Assembly (NCBI RefSeq): GCF_046507575.1 | Contig: NZ_JBKFEY010000001.1 | Location: 124,001 to 188,000 of the forward strand | From: Pontitalea aquivivens | GTDB lineage: Bacteria; Pseudomonadota; Alphaproteobacteria; Rhodobacterales; Rhodobacteraceae | Direction of reading: 5' to 3' | Length of the DNA stretch: 64,000 nucleotides | Shown: piece by piece, positions 1 to 8,157 of the stretch | Numbering within the stretch: position 1 is the first letter of the stretch | Layout: each line of letters begins with the position of its first letter | Translations under genes and position numbers: made by a program | Notes under the pieces: generated by a model | The model's database searches: none | Told to the model about the DNA's origin: nothing | What the model saw: the letters and a program-made list of their open reading frames with translations, nothing else

Positions 1-2
1 AG

Positions 3-353
3 GGGATGGCGGCTGCGGGCCTGACCGGGATCGACAATGCCGACGAAATTCGCATGGGGCCGGACGGACCCGAATTCCTGACCAACCATGCCGGTGGCAT
101 CCTGGGCGGCATCACCACCGGCCAACCGATTGTCCTGCGCTTTTCGGTCAAGCCGACCTCGTCGATCCTGACGCCGCGCCGCTCGATCAACGTGGCGGGC
201 GAAGAGGTCGAGGTGGTGACCAAGGGCCGCCACGATCCCTGCGTCGGCATCCGCGCCGTACCCGTGGCCGAGGCGATGATGGCCTGCGTGATCCTGGACC
301 ATCTGCTGATGGATCGCGGCCAGACCGGCGGTGCGCGCGGTCGGATCGGCTGA
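3..353 (+). CDS. aroC: Chorismate synthase, C-terminal part (5' end outside window)
   Basis: This is the last step of the shikimate pathway, converting 5-enolpyruvylshikimate 3-phosphate to chorismate with reduced FMN. The frame is open from the first bases, so the gene starts upstream of the window. The visible part carries the family's C-terminal blocks: NADE, SNHAGG-like TNHAGGILGGI, STGQP-like TTGQP, KPTSSI and the GRHDPCVGIRAVPVAEAM block. These contain the FMN and substrate-binding residues, including the RHDPC motif. It ends two bases before the next gene's TTG start, suggesting co-transcription. Confidence 0.95.
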   Translation, partial: GMAAAGLTGIDNADEIRMGPDGPEFLTNHAGGILGGITTGQPIVLRFSVKPTSSILTPRRSINVAGEEVEVVTKGRHDPCVGIRAVPVAEAMMACVILDHLLMDRGQTGGARGRIG

Positions 354-355
354 CC

Positions 356-1144
356 TTGGCCGAGGTCAGCGTCATCATCCCCTGTCACAACGCGGCCGGG
401 GTCATCGGTCGTGCGCTGGGCTCGGTCCAGGCGCAGACCCTGACCGACTGGGAGGCGATCGTGGTGGATGACGGGTCCACCGATGCCAGCCTGGCCGCGG
501 TGACGCCCTGTCTTGCCGACCCGCGCATCCGGTTGATCCGGCTGCCCGGTAATCGCGGCGCGGGGCCCGCGCGCAATGCCGGGATCGACGCCGCGCGGGG
601 GCGCTGGCTGGCCTTTCTGGATGCCGATGATGAATGGCTGCCCGAAAAGCTGGCCCGCCAGACCGCTTTTTTGCAGGCGACCGGCGCGCGGATCGCCGCC
701 ACCGCCTATCTGCGCCACAACGATCTGACCGGGGACCAGCAGGCCATCGGCCTGCCGCAACGGATTGCCATGCCGGGATACCTGAAAACCAATGTCATGG
801 GCTTTTCCACCGTGATGATCGACCGCGCCTGGCTGGGCGCGCGGCGGATGCCCGCGTTGCGGCGGCGCCAGGATTTCGCCTTCCTGATCGCGCTGTTGCG
901 CGGCGGCACCGAGGCGGCGGGCCTGAATGAGGTGTTGTGCATCTATCATCACGGTCATGGCACGCTGTCCTCGGGCAAGGGGCGGGCCGCGCGGGGTACC
1001 TGGGCGATGTATCGCGTTCACCTGGGCCTGTCGCTGACGCGGGCGGCGTGGTATTTCGGCCATTACGCGCTGCGCGGGTTCCTGCGCCACAAGGCGCCGC
1101 GCCTGGCCCGCGCGCTGGGGGTGTTGCAACCGCCCGCGGCGTGA
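356..1144 (+). CDS. Family 2 glycosyltransferase (GT-A fold)
   Basis: A 262-residue soluble glycosyltransferase. The N-terminus VSVIIPCHNAAGVIGRALGSV and the VVDDGSTDAS nucleotide-binding block near residues 35-45 are typical of GT2 enzymes. LDADDEW near residue 90 supplies the DxD-type metal-binding motif. No membrane segments are evident, so it probably works at the cytoplasmic face on a cell-surface glycan. The start is TTG two bases after the aroC stop; I found no ATG or GTG in frame that preserves the complete first beta strand. The acceptor and the sugar cannot be read from the sequence. Confidence 0.85.
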   Translation: MAEVSVIIPCHNAAGVIGRALGSVQAQTLTDWEAIVVDDGSTDASLAAVTPCLADPRIRLIRLPGNRGAGPARNAGIDAARGRWLAFLDADDEWLPEKLARQTAFLQATGARIAATAYLRHNDLTGDQQAIGLPQRIAMPGYLKTNVMGFSTVMIDRAWLGARRMPALRRRQDFAFLIALLRGGTEAAGLNEVLCIYHHGHGTLSSGKGRAARGTWAMYRVHLGLSLTRAAWYFGHYALRGFLRHKAPRLARALGVLQPPAA

Positions 1145-1162
1145 CGATCGGTCATTGCCCCA

Positions 1163-1177
1163 ACTGAACCGATCAGT
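1163..1177. promoter_or_regulatory. Candidate operator in front of the TetR gene
   Basis: A 5-base inverted repeat ACTGA-N5-TCAGT lies 46 bases before the TetR start. It is nested with a second inverted pair, GATCGGT at 1146-1152 and ACCGATC at 1168-1174. A TATGCT hexamer follows at once and could be a -10 element. An autoregulatory TetR operator is the natural guess, but only symmetry and position support it. Confidence 0.35.
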
Positions 1178-1222
1178 CTATGCTGGGGGCGTATCCGTGC
1201 ATCACCACCGGAAGGAACCGCC

Positions 1223-1840
1223 ATGACCGACCCCGCCATCCGCAAGGGCCGCAAGTTCGACCAGGTGCTGGACGGCGCGCGGACGATCTTTTTGCGCGAC
1301 GGGTTCGAAGGCGCCAGCGTCGATGACATCGCGCGCGAGGCGGGGGTCAGCAAGGCCACGCTTTACAGCTATTTCCCCGACAAGCGCCTGTTGTTCATGG
1401 AGGTCGCCAAGACCGAATGCCGCCGTCAGGCCGATGCGGCGGTGGAACTGATCGATCCCGCGCTGCCGCCCGAACAGGTGCTGCGCGCGGCGGCTGAATG
1501 CATCATCGCCTTTATCACCTCGGAATTCGGGACCGGCGTCTATCGTATCTGCGTGGCCGAAAGCGACCGCTTTCCGGCGCTGGGGCATGAATTCTATCAT
1601 TCCGGCCCGCTTCTGCTGCGCGAACGGCTGGTGGATTACCTGCGCCAGGCGGCGGGGCGGGGTGAACTGGCGATCGAGGATTTCGACCTGGCTGCCGATC
1701 AGTTCGCCGAATTGTGCAAGGCCGATATCCACGCCCGCCTGCTGTTCGGCGTCAGTTCCTGCTGCCGCCCCCGCGACAGCGCCCGCGTGATCGAGGGCGC
1801 GGTGCAGATGTTCATGGCCCGCTACGGCACGCGACGCTAG
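1223..1840 (+). CDS. TetR/AcrR family transcriptional regulator
   Basis: A 205-residue repressor-type protein. The N-terminal helix-turn-helix is clear: FLRDGFEGASVDDIAREAGV followed by SKATLYSYFPDKRLLF (about residues 25-65). The C-terminal ligand domain resembles the AefR-like subgroup, with a LVDYLRQAAGRGEL-type helix. A GGAAGGAA ribosome site precedes the ATG. The gene ends one base before the convergent NYN gene, so the regulated target is not obvious. It may control itself through the inverted repeat upstream. Confidence 0.9.
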   Translation: MTDPAIRKGRKFDQVLDGARTIFLRDGFEGASVDDIAREAGVSKATLYSYFPDKRLLFMEVAKTECRRQADAAVELIDPALPPEQVLRAAAECIIAFITSEFGTGVYRICVAESDRFPALGHEFYHSGPLLLRERLVDYLRQAAGRGELAIEDFDLAADQFAELCKADIHARLLFGVSSCCRPRDSARVIEGAVQMFMARYGTRR

Positions 1841-1841
1841 G

Positions 1842-2570
1842 TCAGGCCAGATCGCGCACCGTCAGCTGGCCGCCCGGACCGTGCTGCACCTCAAACCGGC
1901 CGGTTTTCTTGATCAGGTCTGACAGCTTCGCCGCGCCGTAGCTGCGGGTGTCGAAATCGGGATTGGCCTGGGTGATGAACTGGCCGATCTGACCCATGGA
2001 ATACCATTCCTCATCCCCGCCGATGGCGCGCATCGCCGCCACGATCAGCGGGATCGCGTTCTTGGCGGGTTCCTTGCCGCGCGGGGCCTCGGCGCCGGGG
2101 CGCGGTTCATCGCGGGTGGCGGGTTCATCGGCGCCAAGGTTCTCGACATAGATGAACCGCTTGCAGGCCATGCGGAAGGCCTCGGGCGTTTTCTTTTCGC
2201 CGATGCCATAAACATCCAGCCCCTGTTCGCGGATGCGCGCGGCCAGGCGGGTGAAATCGCTGTCCGACGACACCAGCACAAAGCCGTCGAACAGGCCGGA
2301 ATGCAGGAAATCCATCGCCGCGATCACCAGCCCGATGTCCGAGGCGTTCTTGCCCTTGGTATTGGCGAATTGCTGATCGGCGACAAGGCCCAGGGCCGCG
2401 ACCCGTTCGGCCCATTTGCCCAGACGCTGCGCCGACCAGTCGCCATAGATGCGCCGCACGCTGGCCTCGCCCAGGCTGGCGATTTCTTCAAAGATCGCCT
2501 CGGCATAGCTGGCGGGGACGTTGTCGGCGTCGATCAGGACGCACAGGCGCGGGGCGCGGGGATCGGCCAT
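1842..2570 (-). CDS. NYN (PIN-like) domain protein with C-terminal OST-HTH/LOTUS domain
   Basis: A 242-residue protein. Residues 8-145 form a NYN/LabA-like PIN-fold domain: LIDADNVP with its acidic pair, KNASDIGLVIAAMDFL, and SSDSDFTRLAARIREQG, which carry the acidic residues expected to bind metal. After a charged linker, residues 165-242 look like an OST-HTH (LOTUS) RNA-binding domain, with YSMGQIGQFI, YGAAKLSDLIKK and a short beta end. The combination points to an RNA-directed nuclease or RNA-binding regulator. The family is widespread but bacterial members are little studied. An AAAGGA site precedes the ATG. Confidence 0.8.
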   Translation of the reverse strand: MADPRAPRLCVLIDADNVPASYAEAIFEEIASLGEASVRRIYGDWSAQRLGKWAERVAALGLVADQQFANTKGKNASDIGLVIAAMDFLHSGLFDGFVLVSSDSDFTRLAARIREQGLDVYGIGEKKTPEAFRMACKRFIYVENLGADEPATRDEPRPGAEAPRGKEPAKNAIPLIVAAMRAIGGDEEWYSMGQIGQFITQANPDFDTRSYGAAKLSDLIKKTGRFEVQHGPGGQLTVRDLA

Positions 2571-2630
2571 CGGTTTTCCTTTCCGGGTTCGCCGTCAGCC
2601 TATCGCGGCGGCGCGGCCAGCGCCATCGCC

Positions 2631-2660
2631 AAAAGAAAACGCGCCCCGGTGGGGCGCGTT
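2631..2660 (-). terminator. Rho-independent terminator of the petABC operon
   Basis: A perfect 10-base-pair stem (AACGCGCCCC with GGGGCGCGTT, 2638-2660) and a three-base loop lie 20 bases beyond the petC stop. On the minus strand it is followed by a T-rich tail, TTCTTTT. Confidence 0.85.
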
Positions 2661-2680
2661 CGGGGGCCATGCCGGCCGAA

Positions 2681-3469
2681 TCAGACGTGGCGGCCCTTGT
2701 GGGGCGCCCAAAGCCGCTTGTTGGTCAGATACAGCAGCGCGGTCAGGACCGTCAGCATGATGACCGCGACAAAGCCCATCTGCTTGCGGGCCATCATCTT
2801 GGGTTCCGCCGTCCACATCAGGAAGGCCGCCACATCGGTCGCCATGTTGTCAACCGTTGCGGGGGTGCCGTCCTCATACTCGATCAGGTCGTCCATCAGC
2901 GGCGCGGCCATCGCGATCCAGCCGCCGGGGAAGGTGTGGTTTTCATAGAAATAGGAACCTGCTTCCTCTTTCTCCTCACCAGTATAGCCGGTCAGCAGCG
3001 AGGCGATGTATTCGGGCCCGCCGATGCCGCGGAAGAACTGGTTGATGCCGGTGCCATAGGGCCCGTGGAAGCCCACGCGCGCCTTGGCCATCAGCGACAG
3101 GTCCGGCCCCATGCCCTCGCCCGAACGGCTGGGGAACATGTCGGTTTCCTTGCGCGGACGCGGCTCGCCGGTTTCGGCATCGGTCACCTCATCCAGTTCC
3201 GCCGCATAGGCGCGGACCCAGGCCGGGTCCATGCCCAGCCCGTCGGTGTCGGCCAGCGTGCGCAGCGGCACATATTGCAGGCCGTGGCAGGACGAGCAGA
3301 CCTCGCGATAGACCTGGAAGCCGCGGCGCAGCTGCTGTTCGTCATATTTGCCGAAGGGGCCTTCAAAGCTGAAGGCAAAATCATCGACATGACCTTCGGC
3401 ACCTGCCGCCAGCGCGGCGCCGGACCCGAGCATCAGCGCGGAAACGGCAGAGATCAGAAGTTTTTTCAT
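2681..3469 (-). CDS. petC: Cytochrome c1 of the bc1 complex
   Basis: The membrane-anchored c-type cytochrome of ubiquinol:cytochrome c oxidoreductase; it takes electrons from the Rieske protein and passes them to cytochrome c. The 262-residue product has a Sec signal peptide (MKKLL...ALA, about 1-21), haem motif C58-S-S-C61-H62, the IAMAAPL block with the likely methionine ligand, the MATDVAAFLMWTAEPKM block, and one C-terminal membrane anchor. I chose the ATG at 3469 because it has an AAGGA site and gives a signal peptide; the open frame runs further upstream inside petB. It is the last gene of petABC. Confidence 0.96.
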   Translation of the reverse strand: MKKLLISAVSALMLGSGAALAAGAEGHVDDFAFSFEGPFGKYDEQQLRRGFQVYREVCSSCHGLQYVPLRTLADTDGLGMDPAWVRAYAAELDEVTDAETGEPRPRKETDMFPSRSGEGMGPDLSLMAKARVGFHGPYGTGINQFFRGIGGPEYIASLLTGYTGEEKEEAGSYFYENHTFPGGWIAMAAPLMDDLIEYEDGTPATVDNMATDVAAFLMWTAEPKMMARKQMGFVAVIMLTVLTALLYLTNKRLWAPHKGRHV

Positions 3470-3486
3470 GATATCGGTCCTTTTCC

Positions 3487-4809
3487 TTACTCGGCCGGGG
3501 TCGCGTCGGCGCGGTAATGCGCGTTGAAGTCTTCCTCGATCGTGGCCGGCTGCGGCAGCGGCTTTTCGATCACGCCCAGAAGCGGCAGGATCACGAGGAA
3601 ATAGGCGAACCAGTAGGCCGCACCGATCAGCGAGATCGAGGCATAGGGTTCCTCGGCCGGCATGGCGCCGCACCACATCAGAACGACGAAGTCGATCACC
3701 AGCAGGTAGAACCACCACTTGAACATCGGGCGATAGCGGCCCGAACGCACGGACGAGGTATCCAGCCAGGGTGCCAGCGCCATCACGGCGATCGCGCCGA
3801 ACATCGCCAGAACGCCAAAGAACTTGGCGTCAACGATGCCGAAGGTCACCCATTCCACCGCGATCACGACCCAGACATCGGCGGTGAACGCGCGCAGGAT
3901 CGCGTAGAACGGCAGGAAGTACCATTCCGGCACGATATGGGCCGGGGTCACCAGCGGGTTCGCCTCGATATAGTTGTCGGGGTGGCCCAGATAGTTCGGC
4001 ATGAAGCCCACGACCGCGAAGAAGACCAGCAGAACCAGCGCCAGGGCGAACAGGTCCTTGATCACGAAATAGGGCCAGAAGGGCAGGGTGTCCTTGTCCG
4101 CCTCGGCCTTCGAGGTGCGGCGCACATCAACCCCGGTGGGGTTGTTGTTGCCGGTGGTGTGGAAGGCCCAGATGTGCACCGCAACCAGCGCCGCGATCAC
4201 GAAGGGCAGCAGATAGTGCAGCGAGAAGAAGCGGTTCAGCGTGGCATTGTCCACCGCCGGGCCACCCAGCAGCCAGGTCTGGATCGGTTCGCCGATGCCC
4301 GGGATCGCGCCGAACAGGCCGGTGATCACGGTCGCGCCCCAGAAGGACATCTGGCCCCAGGGCAGCACATAGCCCATGAAGGCGGTGCCCATCATGCACA
4401 GATAGATGATCATGCCCACGATCCAGGTGATTTCACGCGGGGCCTTGTAGGACCCGTAGAACAGACCGCGGAAGATGTGGATATAGACCGCCAGGAAGAA
4501 CAGCGAGGCGCCGTTGGCGTGGATGTAGCGCAGCGCCCAGCCACCGTTCACATCGCGCATGATATGTTCGACGCTGGCAAAGGCCATGTCGACATGCGGG
4601 GTGTAATGCATCACCAGAACGATGCCGGTTGCGATCTGCAGCACAAGGCAGAACGCCAGGACGATACCCCAGATCCACCACCAGTTCAGGTTCTTGGGCG
4701 TGGGGATCATGATGGTGTCATAGGCCAGCGCCACGATCGGCAGGCGCTTGTGCAGCCACTGTTCGATGCCCGTCTTGGGCTCGTAATGGTCGTGCGGAAT
4801 TCCGGACAT
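3487..4809 (-). CDS. petB: Cytochrome b of the bc1 complex
   Basis: The eight-helix dihaem membrane subunit that holds both quinone sites of complex III. The 440-residue product shows the WWWIWG helix A, the bis-histidine helices (SLHYLLPF with AVHIWAFHTTGNN), the GYVLPWGQMSFWGATV helix, and the PEWY signature within HIVPEWYFLPFYAILRA that lines the Qo site. A GGGAGAG site lies before the ATG. It sits 11 bases after petA and 17 bases before petC. The soluble C-terminal tail is ordinary for purple-bacterial cytochrome b. Confidence 0.97.
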   Translation of the reverse strand: MSGIPHDHYEPKTGIEQWLHKRLPIVALAYDTIMIPTPKNLNWWWIWGIVLAFCLVLQIATGIVLVMHYTPHVDMAFASVEHIMRDVNGGWALRYIHANGASLFFLAVYIHIFRGLFYGSYKAPREITWIVGMIIYLCMMGTAFMGYVLPWGQMSFWGATVITGLFGAIPGIGEPIQTWLLGGPAVDNATLNRFFSLHYLLPFVIAALVAVHIWAFHTTGNNNPTGVDVRRTSKAEADKDTLPFWPYFVIKDLFALALVLLVFFAVVGFMPNYLGHPDNYIEANPLVTPAHIVPEWYFLPFYAILRAFTADVWVVIAVEWVTFGIVDAKFFGVLAMFGAIAVMALAPWLDTSSVRSGRYRPMFKWWFYLLVIDFVVLMWCGAMPAEEPYASISLIGAAYWFAYFLVILPLLGVIEKPLPQPATIEEDFNAHYRADATPAE

Positions 4810-4820
4810 GGTGCTCTCCC

Positions 4821-5384
4821 TCAGCCCAGCAGAATCGTGGAGTCATCGGTGAACTGCGCCACCGGAATGTCGAGGTTGCGCGGCGCGGGGCCTTTGCGGA
4901 TGCGCCCCGAGGTGTCGTAGTGCGACCCGTGGCAGGGGCAGAACCAGCCGCCGAATTCGCCCGCGCCGTTGCCGATCGGTACACAGCCCAGGTGCGTGCA
5001 CACGCCGATCATCACCAGCCATTCGCCCGCGTCGTCCAGCGAACGGTTTTCATCCGCGGCGCTGGCGCCGGGCTTGTTGGCGTTCTGCGCCAGCGGGTCG
5101 ATGATGTCGGGGGCGTTGTCTTCGGCCCGCGCCTTGTCGATTTCTTCCTGGGTGCGGCGGCGGATGAAGACCGGCTTGCCGCGCCATTTCACCGTCAGCT
5201 GCGTGCCAGGCTCGACGCCCGAGATGTCGACGAAGATCGAGGCAAGCGCCTGAACATCCGCCGAGGGGTTCATCTGGTTGACCAGCGGCCAGACGGCCGC
5301 GCCGGTGACGACGGCGCCCGTTCCTGCGGTCGCGTAGTAGAGGAAATCCCTCCGGGTGCCTGCGTGTTCTTCAGCGTGGGACAC
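4821..5384 (-). CDS. petA: Rieske iron-sulfur subunit of the bc1 complex
   Basis: Carries the mobile [2Fe-2S] cluster that moves electrons from ubiquinol to cytochrome c1. From the GTG start the product has 187 residues. A twin-arginine signal-anchor (TRRDFLYYATAG, residues 10-21) is followed by one membrane helix. Cluster motifs C129-T-H131-LGC134 and C149-P-C151-H152 include the disulfide cysteines. The open frame runs 29 codons further upstream, but GTG 5384 has an AAGGAGAG site seven bases away and gives the usual family N-terminus. It heads petABC, about 200 bases after petR. Confidence 0.96.
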   Translation of the reverse strand: MSHAEEHAGTRRDFLYYATAGTGAVVTGAAVWPLVNQMNPSADVQALASIFVDISGVEPGTQLTVKWRGKPVFIRRRTQEEIDKARAEDNAPDIIDPLAQNANKPGASAADENRSLDDAGEWLVMIGVCTHLGCVPIGNGAGEFGGWFCPCHGSHYDTSGRIRKGPAPRNLDIPVAQFTDDSTILLG

Positions 5385-5585
5385 GAAATCTCTCCTTCCC
5401 GGGCCTTGGGTGGGCCGATACGACTTGCCGGGCCGCACGTTGTGCCGCCAAACATGGCGACCTATTAGCAATCACATCCCTGTCAGTCCAGAAGACAATA
5501 GCGCGCAGCGGGGTTGAAATGCTGCACTGCGATAGCCAATTTGCCGCAGTTTCGCCCGGGCGGGGGCACAGCACGGCCGGAGGGC

Positions 5586-6314
5586 CTATTCGGGGGCCAG
5601 CATGTAGCCCAGGCCGCGTACCGTCTGAAGGAATCGCGGCTCGCGCGGGTCGGGTTCGATCTTGCGGCGCAGGCGGGTGATCTGCACGTCCACCGTGCGG
5701 TCGCCGCCGCCCTCATCGGGCATGCTGCCCCGGTCGCGGCCCAGTTCGTCGATCAGTTCGGCGCGGCTGACGACCTCGCCTGCGCGGGCGGAAAAGATGC
5801 GCATCAGGGCCGCCTCGGTCGCGGTCAGGCGCACCGGCACATCGCCCTGCCACAATTCGCCCCGGTCCGGGTCATAGCGCAGCGGGCCCAGGTGCAGCGC
5901 CTTGGGGCCCGTCTGCACCTCTGTCGGGGCGCGGCGCAGGATCGCGTTGATGCGCAGCAACAGCTCTTTGGGTTCGAAGGGCTTGGGCAGATAATCATCG
6001 GCCCCCGCTTCCAGCCCCTCGATCCGGTCGCGGGTTTCGCCGCGCGCGGTCAACAGCAGGATCGGCGTGTCCAGACGCCGGCGCAGATCGCGCGTCAGGC
6101 CAAGCCCGTCTTCCCCCGGCATCATCACATCCAGCACGATCAGGTTGAATTCCAAGCCTTCCAGCAGGCGCCGCGCCTGTGCCGCATCGCGCGCCGCCGT
6201 CACCAGAAAGCCGTTGCGGATCAGGAATTTCTGCAAAAGGCCGCGGATGCGTTCGTCATCATCCACGATCAGCAGATGCGGCCCCGGCTGATTGCCCGCC
6301 CCGCCCGGCATCAC
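5586..6314 (-). CDS. petR: PetR-type OmpR-family response regulator
   Basis: A 242-residue two-domain regulator. The receiver domain shows the acidic pocket (VDDDERIRGLL), phosphoacceptor Asp in LDVMMPGEDG and the LTARG switch. The C-terminus is an OmpR-type winged helix (VRLTATEAALMRIF...VVSRAELIDEL...VDVQITRLRRKIE). In Rhodobacter capsulatus a response regulator PetR and a MarR protein PetP lie just upstream of petABC and are needed for bc1 formation; the arrangement here is the same. Its start overlaps the petP stop (ATGA). No histidine kinase gene is nearby. Confidence 0.88.
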   Translation of the reverse strand: MMPGGAGNQPGPHLLIVDDDERIRGLLQKFLIRNGFLVTAARDAAQARRLLEGLEFNLIVLDVMMPGEDGLGLTRDLRRRLDTPILLLTARGETRDRIEGLEAGADDYLPKPFEPKELLLRINAILRRAPTEVQTGPKALHLGPLRYDPDRGELWQGDVPVRLTATEAALMRIFSARAGEVVSRAELIDELGRDRGSMPDEGGGDRTVDVQITRLRRKIEPDPREPRFLQTVRGLGYMLAPE

Positions 6315-6811
6315 GCGCCGTCCCGCATCATCGTGAAGTGGCGGCGCATCTCGGGATCCATCATCGCCTCCAGCACCTGGCGGAAGCCTGCCACCGCCTG
6401 CGGGCCGGCGGAACGATAGGCCGCGCGCATGCGTCCGCGCTGTGCCTCGGACAGTTCGCGTTCCAGATCGGCACCCTTCGCGGTCAGGAACAGGTGGCGT
6501 TCGCGCTTGTCCTTGCGGCCCACGCGGTTTTCGACCAGCCCGTCCTCGATCAGGGTGCGCAGCACGCGGTTCAGGCTTTGCTTGGTCACCCCCAGAACCG
6601 ACAGCAGCGTGGTCACGGTCAGCCCCGGCTGGCGGTTGATGAAATGCATCGCGCGGTGATGCGCCCGCCCGTAAGACATCTGTTCCAGGATCTTGTCGGG
6701 ATCGGCGGTGAAGCCGCGATAGGCAAAGAACATCGCCTCGATGCCGCGGCGCAACTGTTCATCGGTCAGAAACAGAAGGGCTTCCCCGCCCTGAACCCCG
6801 GTGTCAGCCAT
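6311..6811 (-). CDS. petP: PetP-type MarR family regulator
   Basis: A 166-residue MarR-fold regulator. The winged helix-turn-helix covers TVTTLLSVLGVTKQSLNRVLRTLIEDGLVENRVGRKDKRERHLFLT, including the basic wing. It is translationally coupled to petR (four-base overlap), as petP-petR is in Rhodobacter capsulatus. Co-transcription of a MarR protein with a response regulator suggests both act on the same target, here presumably bc1 genes, though the ligand or signal cannot be told. The promoter candidate at 6834-6862 fits its 5' side. Confidence 0.85.
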   Translation of the reverse strand: MADTGVQGGEALLFLTDEQLRRGIEAMFFAYRGFTADPDKILEQMSYGRAHHRAMHFINRQPGLTVTTLLSVLGVTKQSLNRVLRTLIEDGLVENRVGRKDKRERHLFLTAKGADLERELSEAQRGRMRAAYRSAGPQAVAGFRQVLEAMMDPEMRRHFTMMRDGA

Positions 6812-6833
6812 GGTGCCCCCTTGCTTTCCCGCG

Positions 6834-6862
6834 ATTTTACGTCAGCGTTGTTGACTTTCCAA
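6834..6862 (-). promoter_or_regulatory. Candidate sigma-70 promoter for petPR
   Basis: On the minus strand TTGGAA, a 17-base spacer and TAAAAT precede petP with a 22-base leader to the ATG at 6811. On the plus strand the same stretch holds TTGACT (6851-6856) and, 17 bases on, TACCGA (6874-6879), which could serve ilvE. The two promoters would overlap. Confidence 0.5.
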
Positions 6863-6961
6863 GAATCAATTGTTACCGATCCGCTGAATTTGCGCAACTT
6901 TATGTCCGAAACGGACCAATCGGGCGCAATATTCGCAAATCGAGCTCCGAAGGAGGACAAG

Positions 6962-7831
6962 ATGGCCGGTGCTTATGACGATCGCGATGGCTGGATCTGG
7001 ATGGATGGCAAGCTGGTGGAATGGCGCGACGCCAAGGTCCATATCCTGACCCATGCCCTGCATTACGCCTCTTCGGTGTTCGAGGGTGAACGCTGCTATA
7101 ACGGCAAGATCTTCAAATCCGTGGAACATTCCGAACGTCTGCGCACGTCGGCGAACCTGCTGGACATGGAAATCCCCTATTCGGTCGAACAGATCGAAGA
7201 GGCGAAATATGCCATGCTGAAGGCCAACAACTGGACCGACGCCTATGTGCGCGCGGTGGCCTGGCGCGGGGCGGGCGATGACATGGGCGTTTCGGCCAAG
7301 CGCAACCCGGTGCGGCTGGCGGTCGCGGGCTGGGAATGGGGCGCCTATTACGGCGACGCCAAAACCAGGGGCGCCAGGATCGACATCGCCAAATGGAAAC
7401 GCCCCAGCCCCGAAACCATCCCGGTCGCGGCCAAGGCGGCGGGCCTTTACATGATCTGCACCATGTCCAAGCACGCGGCCGAGGCCAAGGGCTGTTCGGA
7501 TGCGCTGTTCATGGACTGGCGCGGCTATGTCGCCGAATGCACCGGCGCCAACATCTTCTTCGTCAAGGACGGCGAGGTGCATACCCCGCTGGCCGATTGC
7601 TTCCTGAACGGCATCACCCGTCAGACCGTGATCCAGATGCTGAAGGAAAAGGGCATCACCGTGCACGAACGCCGGATCGAGCCGTCGGAACTTGAAGGCT
7701 TCCAGCAGGCCTGGCTGACCGGTACCGCCGCCGAGGTCACGCCGATCGGCCAGATCGGGGATTACACCTTCGAGGTTGGTGCGCTGACGCTGGACATCGC
7801 GGCCTCTTACGAAAAGCTGGTGCGCAGCTAA
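6962..7831 (+). CDS. ilvE: Branched-chain amino acid aminotransferase
   Basis: A PLP-dependent class IV transaminase that interconverts valine, leucine and isoleucine with their 2-oxo acids. The 289-residue product shows HYASSVFEGERCYNGKIF, the likely Schiff-base lysine K158 in PVAAKAAGLYM, the GYVAECTGANIFFVKDG block, and LNGITRQTV near the phosphate-binding end. I chose ATG 6962 because AAGGAGG lies just before it; an ATG 60 bases upstream lacks such a site. It is transcribed away from petP and ends at a strong hairpin. Confidence 0.93.
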   Translation: MAGAYDDRDGWIWMDGKLVEWRDAKVHILTHALHYASSVFEGERCYNGKIFKSVEHSERLRTSANLLDMEIPYSVEQIEEAKYAMLKANNWTDAYVRAVAWRGAGDDMGVSAKRNPVRLAVAGWEWGAYYGDAKTRGARIDIAKWKRPSPETIPVAAKAAGLYMICTMSKHAAEAKGCSDALFMDWRGYVAECTGANIFFVKDGEVHTPLADCFLNGITRQTVIQMLKEKGITVHERRIEPSELEGFQQAWLTGTAAEVTPIGQIGDYTFEVGALTLDIAASYEKLVRS

Positions 7832-7837
7832 GCGCAA

Positions 7838-7866
7838 GCCGGGTGGGCGTTCGGCGCCCACCCGGC
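7838..7866. terminator. Hairpin between ilvE and a convergent small gene
   Basis: A perfect 12-base-pair stem (GCCGGGTGGGCG / CGCCCACCCGGC) with a TTCGG loop lies between the two converging stops. It has no clear U-tract on either strand, but its position fits a shared terminator. Confidence 0.6.
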
Positions 7867-7872
7867 CCCGGT

Positions 7873-8064
7873 TCAGGCCCGCTGGCCGCGTTCGATCCGG
7901 GCGAATTCGCGCAGTTTGCGCCCCGCGTCCCCGCGGGTGGCGGGGCGTTGCGACAGGATGCGGATCGCCGGGTGAAGCCCGCTTTTGCGGTCCATATCCA
8001 GATAGGTTTTCACGCGGGTGCCTTCGGCCCGGGGCGTGGCGCGGTCGATGATATGTCGGCCCAT
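7873..8064 (-). CDS. Small basic protein of unknown function (63 residues)
   Basis: I do not recognise this protein. It is rich in Arg and Lys (MGRHIIDRATPRAEGTRV at the start, REFARIERGQRA at the end) with no membrane segment, cysteine pair or signal peptide. Evidence that it is real: a near-perfect AAGGAGG ribosome site seven bases before the ATG, an own leader region, and the hairpin at 7838-7866 just after the stop. It stands alone between ilvE and the DMT gene. Confidence 0.6.
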   Translation of the reverse strand: MGRHIIDRATPRAEGTRVKTYLDMDRKSGLHPAIRILSQRPATRGDAGRKLREFARIERGQRA

Positions 8065-8157
8065 CTGATCCTCCTTCAGCTGTGCATGCCTATATCATAG
8101 GACCATGCGCGCGGAATTTCACCCCCAAGTTGCGGCACGGGCGCGAACGGGCGGTTT

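Noticed and set aside
3470..3718. Upstream extension of the petC frame into petB
   Set aside because: A signal peptide start with AAGGA lies at 3469; the extension overlaps the end of petB in another frame.
2681..6811. petPR-petABC as an unusual regulatory cluster
   Set aside because: The same order is established in Rhodobacter capsulatus.
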